In this document: positions 1-4,552 of the stretch, one piece after another | How the letters are laid out: each line of letters starts with the position of its first letter | How positions within the stretch are numbered: position 1 is the stretch's first letter | Assembly (NCBI GenBank): GCA_019312705.1 | Contig: JAFDCW010000483.1 | Location: 1-7,631, forward strand | Reading direction: 5' to 3' | Length of the DNA stretch: 7,631 bases | Source of the DNA: Deltaproteobacteria bacterium | GTDB lineage: Bacteria; Myxococcota; Polyangia; Polyangiales; B10-G4 | Position numbers and translations under genes: made by a program | The notes under the pieces: generated by a model | The model's database searches: none | What the model saw: the letters and a program-made list of their open reading frames with translations, nothing else | What the model was told of the DNA's origin: nothing

Positions 1-1699
1 CCTCGGTCGAGTTGCCTTCGCCGCCGTAGTCCGACTGGTAGTCCGTGAGGCTCATTGCTCGTTCGGTCCCGGACCAGTCCGCATAAACGTAAACCGAGGT
101 CTCGACATCAAAGAGATTGAAGTCCGAGTCGAAGCCCTCGGCGATGTAATAGTCGGGCCACGTCGTCGGTGTGCCGGCGCTGAAGTAGAGCCCGGTGCCC
201 GAGCCCATGAAGACGTTGTTGCGCAGGGTCGGCTGGACCGAAGCGCGCGCGGTTTCGACGCCTTCGCCGCCGTCGACGAATAGATTGTTGAAGACCCGGC
301 TCGGCCCGACGCTCTCGGGGCGCGCGTCGGTTGCGGAGATTGAGACGCCCGTGCCGCAGCGCTCGAAGAGGTTCTCGCGGACCGTATAACTCCCACCGGG
401 ATAGAGATGCACGTCGCATCCTTCCCAGTCACACCGCGAATTGGAGGTGTGCACGCCCGTGCCGATGTCGTGCAGGTAGTTGCCGACGACGTGCACGTTC
501 GACGACCCGCCCTTGGTGCTCACGCCCATGCCGATCATGTCGAAGACCTCGTTTTCGCATACCCAGATATCGTCTTCGTCGCCGGCCACCATGAAGGTGA
601 TCCCGTGGGAGTTGACCCGGCCGCCCCAGTAGCGCGAATCCGATACGCGGTTTCTCCGCACGAGGGCACCGTCGGCGCCCCAGAGCCGAAGGTTGTAGGA
701 GTTGTCGTCGCTGTTGGCGTTGTGGGCGAAGTCCCCGTTCTGGATGAGGATGTGCCGCGCGCTCTCGAAGAAGATGGCCGTGTCCTGGGTGAAGCGGGTG
801 GAGATGCCGTCGACCACCTGATAGTGGCCTCCGATGCTGGTGATGAAGCTGCCCTGGGACGCTTCGAACTCCGTCGCGGCGACGTCGAGGCCCGCCGTGG
901 GGCGTAGGTAGATGAAGCACCCCGCGTTGTCTCCACCGCACCCGGCGCCCGCCGCGTCCGCTTTGGTCCATGTGCCCGGGTCAACGACATCGGCCGTGTT
1001 GGCGTGGCTGCGGCGGCCATCGCGGTCCTCCATCACGTGGATCATCCGTGTGCCCGCCGCGGTCCAGAATCCGGTCGGGTCACTGGGCAGAGCGCTGACG
1101 TCGACTCGCAAGAGGCCTCCGTCGACCGTCTCGAAATTGGCTCCGAGGAGAGCCTCGGAGCCGAGAATCACCGGCGTCGCTCCTTCGTCGGCCCGAATGA
1201 CGAAATACTCCTCCGCCGTGCCTCGACGACTGACCTCGTGATCCCGCTGCCGGTACGTGCCATCGAGGACCGTGACGATGTAGGGCGCGGCGTCGGCCAC
1301 CTCGAAGGCCCGTTCGAAAGTGCAGAACGGCGCATCGCGGTCTCCCGCGGCATCATCATCGCAACCTTCGACTCCGACGAACACCTCTGGCCAGTCGGCG
1401 CCCATGGGCCCTTGGGCCGGGTCCGGACAGGCGGGGCCGGTTCCAGCGGAGCCCGGCACGGGCACCGGCCAGTCGCCGCCGGACGGCCCCCCATCAACCG
1501 CCCCTCCGTCGGCGGGGGGAATCACCGCGCCGTCTGGGGACGACGAATCGGGGCCCGAGGTGCCCCCGTCCGACGCATCGGAAGCGCCGACGTCAGGATT
1601 CGTGCTGGTGTCGGAGCACCCGATCACGGTGATCAAGAGCGCCACCGCGGAGAAGAGCGCCATCGGGGCAGAGCGACGAATGGGATGCTGGGGAGGCAT
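1..1699 (-). CDS. Right-handed beta-helix lipoprotein, C-terminus beyond the left edge
   Basis: The frame starting at the ATG at 1699-1697 stays open for 566 codons and runs off the window, so the stop is not seen. Residues 1-28 are a lipoprotein signal: Arg at 8-9, a hydrophobic stretch at 14-27, and lipobox VIGC with Cys28. Residues 29-76 are an Asp/Ser/Gly/Pro spacer. Around 123-150 comes the usual entry to bacterial beta-helix proteins (PFCTFERAFEVAD, then TVLDGTYR). From about 290 to 508 there are about eight coils of ~22-28 residues carrying Asn-rich turns such as NEVF, NYLHD, NLFERC, NNLFVD and NNVFMGSG. This matches the Beta_helix/NosD-like fold. Cysteines at 91, 113, 126, 254, 261, 381, 423, 428 and 448 suggest disulfides outside the cytoplasm. 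Such folds often bind or cleave polysaccharide, but no catalytic set could be identified. No Shine-Dalgarno is visible. An internal ATG at codon 13 would also leave a workable signal peptide. Confidence 0.88.
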   Translation of the reverse strand, partial: MPPQHPIRRSAPMALFSAVALLITVIGCSDTSTNPDVGASDASDGGTSGPDSSSPDGAVIPPADGGAVDGGPSGGDWPVPVPGSAGTGPACPDPAQGPMGADWPEVFVGVEGCDDDAAGDRDAPFCTFERAFEVADAAPYIVTVLDGTYRQRDHEVSRRGTAEEYFVIRADEGATPVILGSEALLGANFETVDGGLLRVDVSALPSDPTGFWTAAGTRMIHVMEDRDGRRSHANTADVVDPGTWTKADAAGAGCGGDNAGCFIYLRPTAGLDVAATEFEASQGSFITSIGGHYQVVDGISTRFTQDTAIFFESARHILIQNGDFAHNANSDDNSYNLRLWGADGALVRRNRVSDSRYWGGRVNSHGITFMVAGDEDDIWVCENEVFDMIGMGVSTKGGSSNVHVVGNYLHDIGTGVHTSNSRCDWEGCDVHLYPGGSYTVRENLFERCGTGVSISATDARPESVGPSRVFNNLFVDGGEGVETARASVQPTLRNNVFMGSGTGLYFSAGTPTTWPDYYIAEGFDSDFNLFDVETSVYVYADWSGTERAMSLTDYQSDYGGEGNSTE

Positions 1700-1734
1700 T
1701 CGTTGATTGTGAGGGACCACCGCGCCCCGCGGCC

Positions 1735-1759
1735 AGGATGGCATCCTAAGCTGTCCTAA
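1735..1759. promoter_or_regulatory. Candidate operator upstream of the beta-helix gene
   Basis: AGGATG-G-CATCCT at 1735-1747 is a perfect 13-base palindrome about the central G. Overlapping it, TCCTAA occurs at 1744-1749 and again at 1754-1759, exactly ten bases apart, which is about one helical turn. The element lies roughly 35-60 bases upstream of the ATG at 1699, a position where a repressor or activator could control that gene. No regulator is encoded in the window, so the role is inference from arrangement only. Confidence 0.3.
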
Positions 1760-2003
1760 CGCGGAGTTCGGCCCACGCACGGGAAGGCGTTCGGCGGCGA
1801 TAGCGGACCGGCCAAAACGTGCCTTCCATGGTGGACGATGTGCGCAACGCCCCCACGTCTGCGACGCCGTTGCATGTGGGCGGACCGGCGTTCGCGTACA
1901 CCCGCGACTACCAGGCCGCGATCGTCTTCACTCCGAGCGCGAGCTTCGACGTCTCGTCCCGTGGGCGATCGCCAAGTATCGAGAACCCGGATGCCAAGCA
2001 GCG

Positions 2004-2019
2004 GCCGGACAGCCGGACA
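2004..2019. repeat. Perfect tandem repeat of GCCGGACA
   Basis: GCCGGACA occurs twice back to back at 2004-2011 and 2012-2019, immediately before the AT-rich patch upstream of the propeller gene. It could be a protein-binding direct repeat or a simple replication-slippage duplication. Two copies alone do not decide between these. Confidence 0.5.
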
Positions 2020-2090
2020 TATTGTTCACCGCTATGCACTTTTTTCAACATCCTGGGGCATTGCCACGCCATAATAAGGCGACATTTCAA
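2017..2090 (+). promoter_or_regulatory. AT-rich patch, candidate promoter for the propeller genes
   Basis: This stretch is clearly richer in A/T than its surroundings and includes T-runs at 2040-2045 and a -10-like CATAAT at 2070-2075. The best upstream match, TTCAAC at 2044-2049, is 20 bases from it, longer than the 16-18 normal for a housekeeping promoter. No -24/-12 sigma-54 signature was found. It lies 85-160 bases upstream of the ATG at 2175, which makes it the likeliest place for transcription to begin. Confidence 0.22.
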
Positions 2091-2174
2091 GCGCCGAGTC
2101 CCGGTCCAGAGCTTGCAGGAAACGTTGCGAGTTTGGCTTGCCGTCGACCCGGGCGACCTAGAGCTCTAAACGCA

Positions 2175-3512
2175 ATGCTTCAATCCCAACCAACCGCGCA
2201 CACATCTTCCCGCCCTCCCTTCTGGGCATCACTCGCGGCTCTGTCGCTGATGGCTGCAACGGCCTGCGGCGACGACGCTCCACCACCGCCCGGCACCGAC
2301 AGTGGGCGCGCGGACACCTCCGTTGCGGACGCGGCGATGGACGCGCCTCCAGCAGACGCCACGGCGGACGCACCTCCGGTGGATGCACCTTCGGTCGATG
2401 CGGGCTCAGGATGCATCGCCGAACAGTTCGAGCTATCGACCGATTCCCTCGGCCGGACCCGCCCCATCGCCATCGCCCCCGACGGCGATGGCTTCGTGGT
2501 CGTCTGGTCGGAGTGGGATGATGGCGAACAGCTCCGAATCGCGCACGTCCCCACCACCGGAAGCCCCGGAGAGCCGGTTCTCCTGGGTACGGAGGGCGCC
2601 CCCGGCGCCAACGATCGCACACCGGAGCTCGCGTCCGGCATGCTCACGTTCACCAGCGATCTGACCACCTTGGCGGTGCCCGAAGTGATGGCCCAGCCCC
2701 TCGACGCCGCCTTCGCCCCGGTGGGCGCTGCCGTTCGCGTCACCAACGACGACCTCGCCCAGCGTGCGCACGCCATCGTCGCCACCGGCGCGGGCTTCTT
2801 GCTGCTCTATGCCGAGACTGGCGCGACCGAAACCCGGGTGCTGGCCCAACAGCTCCAGACAACGGGCGCCCTCGAGGGCGCACCGCAGGTCATCGGCACG
2901 ACGACTGACTCGATCGACCGGCTGAGCGCAGCCCCCCTCGGCCCCGATGTCGGTGTCACCTGGGTGGACCAGCGTCGCGACGGAGGTGATGTATGGGTTC
3001 GGCACCTCGCGGCAACCGGCGCACCGCTCGGCGATGCGATCATGGTGAGCACCGAGGGCAACGCCTCGGGAGGCGTTCGCATGGCGAGCGACGAGATCGC
3101 GGGAGTGGTCGTCTTCGATGTCATGGTGGGAGGCCTCCGACCAGAAATCCGGTCGCGATTGCTGAACCTCGACGCCACGCCCCTGACCTTCGAGCAGATC
3201 GTCTCCTTTGCGCCCGCTCAGGGCACAGGAGCATCGCTGGCGGCTTTTGCCGGGGGGTTTGCGTCGACCTACCATTCCACCGAGGACCGAGAGACCACCG
3301 CGCGGGTCTCCTTCATCCACGGCAGCACGGGCGTCGTAGACTCGACCGTGGTCCTCGGGGCCACGGGCAGCACCCACGGCCGAACAGCCGCGGCGGTGGC
3401 GTCGGACGGCACCCTGCTGGTGGCCTGGTCCGATGTGCGCGATGGGGAGGGCACCAAGATCATGCTCTCCCGGCTCGTATGCCCTGACGCTTGGCTCCGG
3501 TGCTCGAGGTGA
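2175..3512 (+). CDS. Lipoprotein with seven ~50-residue repeats, predicted seven-bladed beta-propeller
   Basis: The protein has 445 residues from the ATG at 2175. That start was chosen over an in-frame ATG at 2022 because it gives a compact lipoprotein signal: Arg13, hydrophobic 16-30, lipobox ATAC with Cys31. Residues 32-78 are a Pro/Asp/Ala spacer. Residues 97-436 divide into seven units at about 97-139, 148-190, 197-241, 247-292, 299-344, 352-397 and 402-436. The clearest units share the pattern (A/S)xDGxLVVWxDxRDGxxxIxxxxLxxxGxPLG, as in repeats 1, 4 and 7. One strand-rich unit per blade suggests a seven-bladed propeller. Cys80 lies just before unit 1 and Cys436 ends unit 7, so a disulfide could close the ring; Cys443 is a third. 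There are no catalytic motifs, so a ligand- or surface-binding role is inferred. The TGA overlaps an ATG (TGATG, 3510-3514), and the next lipoprotein is probably co-transcribed. Confidence 0.87.
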   Translation: MLQSQPTAHTSSRPPFWASLAALSLMAATACGDDAPPPPGTDSGRADTSVADAAMDAPPADATADAPPVDAPSVDAGSGCIAEQFELSTDSLGRTRPIAIAPDGDGFVVVWSEWDDGEQLRIAHVPTTGSPGEPVLLGTEGAPGANDRTPELASGMLTFTSDLTTLAVPEVMAQPLDAAFAPVGAAVRVTNDDLAQRAHAIVATGAGFLLLYAETGATETRVLAQQLQTTGALEGAPQVIGTTTDSIDRLSAAPLGPDVGVTWVDQRRDGGDVWVRHLAATGAPLGDAIMVSTEGNASGGVRMASDEIAGVVVFDVMVGGLRPEIRSRLLNLDATPLTFEQIVSFAPAQGTGASLAAFAGGFASTYHSTEDRETTARVSFIHGSTGVVDSTVVLGATGSTHGRTAAAVASDGTLLVAWSDVRDGEGTKIMLSRLVCPDAWLRCSR

Positions 3513-3562
3513 TGGTGAAGGCAATGCAGGATGGATGTCTGGAATCTGGCTCGAGTCGCGTC

Positions 3563-4552
3563 ATGGTGAGGAGCCTCCTGGCGCTGGGCTGCGCCCTCGC
3601 GGTCTTCGCAGTCACGGCGTGCGACGACGACTCCCCTCCTCCGGCGGGTACGTTCGACTCGTCGGTGTCCACCGACAGCGGCGGGGGCGTCGACGGTGCC
3701 CCGGGAGACGGCGCGGCACCGGATGCGCGCGTCGACGGCGGCATGGATGCCAACGTGCCGACCGATAGCGGCCGTGCGGATAGCGGGGTCTCCGACTCCT
3801 CGAGGCCTGACACGCGGCCCGTGGAGCCCGGGTCCTGCGACCGTCCAGACCCTCCCGGCACCTGCCCGACGGCAGGATGCCCGACCGGCACTCTATGTGT
3901 GCCCGGCATCTGCGGCGGCAGCCAATGCCTCAGGGGCCGTCCCTGCGCCAGCAACGCGGATTGCACCACCGATGAGTGCAATCTGGCCTCCGGCCGATGC
4001 CAACCGGTGTCGGGCGCGTGCACCAGCGTCCGGGACTGTGCCCGCGGCTTCGAATGTGAGGAAGCGGTTTGTGTCGACCGGCGGATCCCCTGTCGGGGCC
4101 CCGGGCGCGACTACTGCCCCTTGGGTTACCTCTGCCTCGAGAACAGCGACGGGCCGGCCTACTGTCAGCGGTTTTTTGCACCGTGTACCAGCGACACCCA
4201 GTGTGATTCCGACGCGGTCTGCGTGGACGTCGATGCCGATGGGGCACGCGAGTGTTTCCCCGTTGGCGGCTGTGACAGCCACGCGGAGTGCACATTGGAA
4301 GACGAGGGTTGCGGGATCGACCCGTCTTCGGCCGGCGAGGCCCCCGAGTGTTCTCCATTCTCTTTGTGTCATACCGACGCCGACTGCCCAACCGATCCCG
4401 CTTTCGTCTGCCTCGACGCGGCCGGTGACGGCGCTGGCCAATGCGCGTATACGGGGGGGAGCTGCAGCAGCAATGCAGACTGCTCCGCCCCCGCCATTTG
4501 CGCCATGGCAGCGTACGCAGAGGTGCCCGCTTGCCTCGAAGGGAGCTTGTGA
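3563..4552 (+). CDS. Cysteine-rich repeat lipoprotein, probably the N-terminal half of a frame-split gene
   Basis: The protein has 329 residues from the ATG at 3563, which gives a classical short lipoprotein signal: MVRS, hydrophobic core, lipobox VTAC with Cys20. Earlier starts exist at 3491 (TTG), 3512 (ATG, overlapping the previous stop as TGATG) and 3524. They add up to 24 residues including Asp and Glu before the hydrophobic core, and their codons lack the strong G/C third-position bias, so I prefer 3563. Residues 21-90 are an Asp/Ser/Gly/Pro spacer. Residues 92-324 contain 34 cysteines: six in a head region (92-122), then seven repeats of four. The spacing is typically C-x5-C-x5-C-x(4-12)-C, resembling Dickkopf-type or EB-type cysteine modules common in myxobacterial exported proteins. 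Position +2 after the lipid Cys is Asp, which in E. coli favours inner-membrane retention; whether this holds here is unknown. The stop follows the last repeat by only five codons and looks frameshift-derived. Confidence 0.82.
   Translation: MVRSLLALGCALAVFAVTACDDDSPPPAGTFDSSVSTDSGGGVDGAPGDGAAPDARVDGGMDANVPTDSGRADSGVSDSSRPDTRPVEPGSCDRPDPPGTCPTAGCPTGTLCVPGICGGSQCLRGRPCASNADCTTDECNLASGRCQPVSGACTSVRDCARGFECEEAVCVDRRIPCRGPGRDYCPLGYLCLENSDGPAYCQRFFAPCTSDTQCDSDAVCVDVDADGARECFPVGGCDSHAECTLEDEGCGIDPSSAGEAPECSPFSLCHTDADCPTDPAFVCLDAAGDGAGQCAYTGGSCSSNADCSAPAICAMAAYAEVPACLEGSL
3944..4534 (+). repeat. Seven four-cysteine repeats (protein-level)
   Basis: Using numbering from the ATG at 3563, the cysteine quartets are 128/134/139/146, 153/159/165/170, 177/185/191/201, 208/214/220/231, 237/243/250/263, 269/275/283/294 and 301/307/313/324. 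Several units include DADG or AAGDG between the third and fourth Cys. The even count and regular spacing suggest two disulfides per module and a rigid stalk. The last quartet is complete, so the array itself is not cut by the downstream stop. Confidence 0.75.

Larger units (their letters stand above)
1700..2174. other. Divergent intergenic region
   Basis: This 475-base gap separates the start of the minus-strand beta-helix gene from the plus-strand propeller gene, so it should hold promoters for both. It contains a 13-base palindrome overlapping a phased TCCTAA direct repeat (1735-1759), a perfect tandem 8-mer (2004-2019) and an AT-rich patch (about 2017-2090). An open frame at 1819-2169 (GTG start, 116 codons) ends five bases before the next ATG. 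Its first ~49 codons have a coding-like third-position G/C bias (about 86% by my count), but the bias falls in the second half and the peptide matches no family I know. I therefore do not call it a gene. No tRNA-like or riboswitch-like structure was seen. Confidence 0.6.

Noticed and set aside
429..1020. Several 100-180 residue frames on both strands within the beta-helix gene
   Set aside because: They are out-of-frame or antisense products of the beta-helix lipoprotein, which alone gives a signal peptide, spacer and repeated coils.
2022..2174. Upstream ATG at 2022 as the start of the propeller lipoprotein
   Set aside because: It would place 51 residues ahead of an otherwise standard lipoprotein signal and run through the AT-rich likely promoter patch.
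2433..3524. 363-residue open frame on the minus strand
   Set aside because: It is fully antisense to the seven-repeat propeller lipoprotein, whose repeats support the plus strand. Long antisense frames are expected in GC-rich DNA.
4453..4459. Run of seven G as the site of the frameshift
   Set aside because: The seventh cysteine quartet (to 4534) is still read correctly in the upstream frame after this run, so the frame change must lie downstream.
3696..4472. N-terminal extension of the propeller frame back to 3696 (1,090 residues)
   Set aside because: This part overlaps the cysteine-repeat gene in another frame. Its translation is Arg/Pro/Ala/Thr-rich with no regular pattern, while the other frame gives a perfect Cys repeat array. 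It is a GC-bias shadow.
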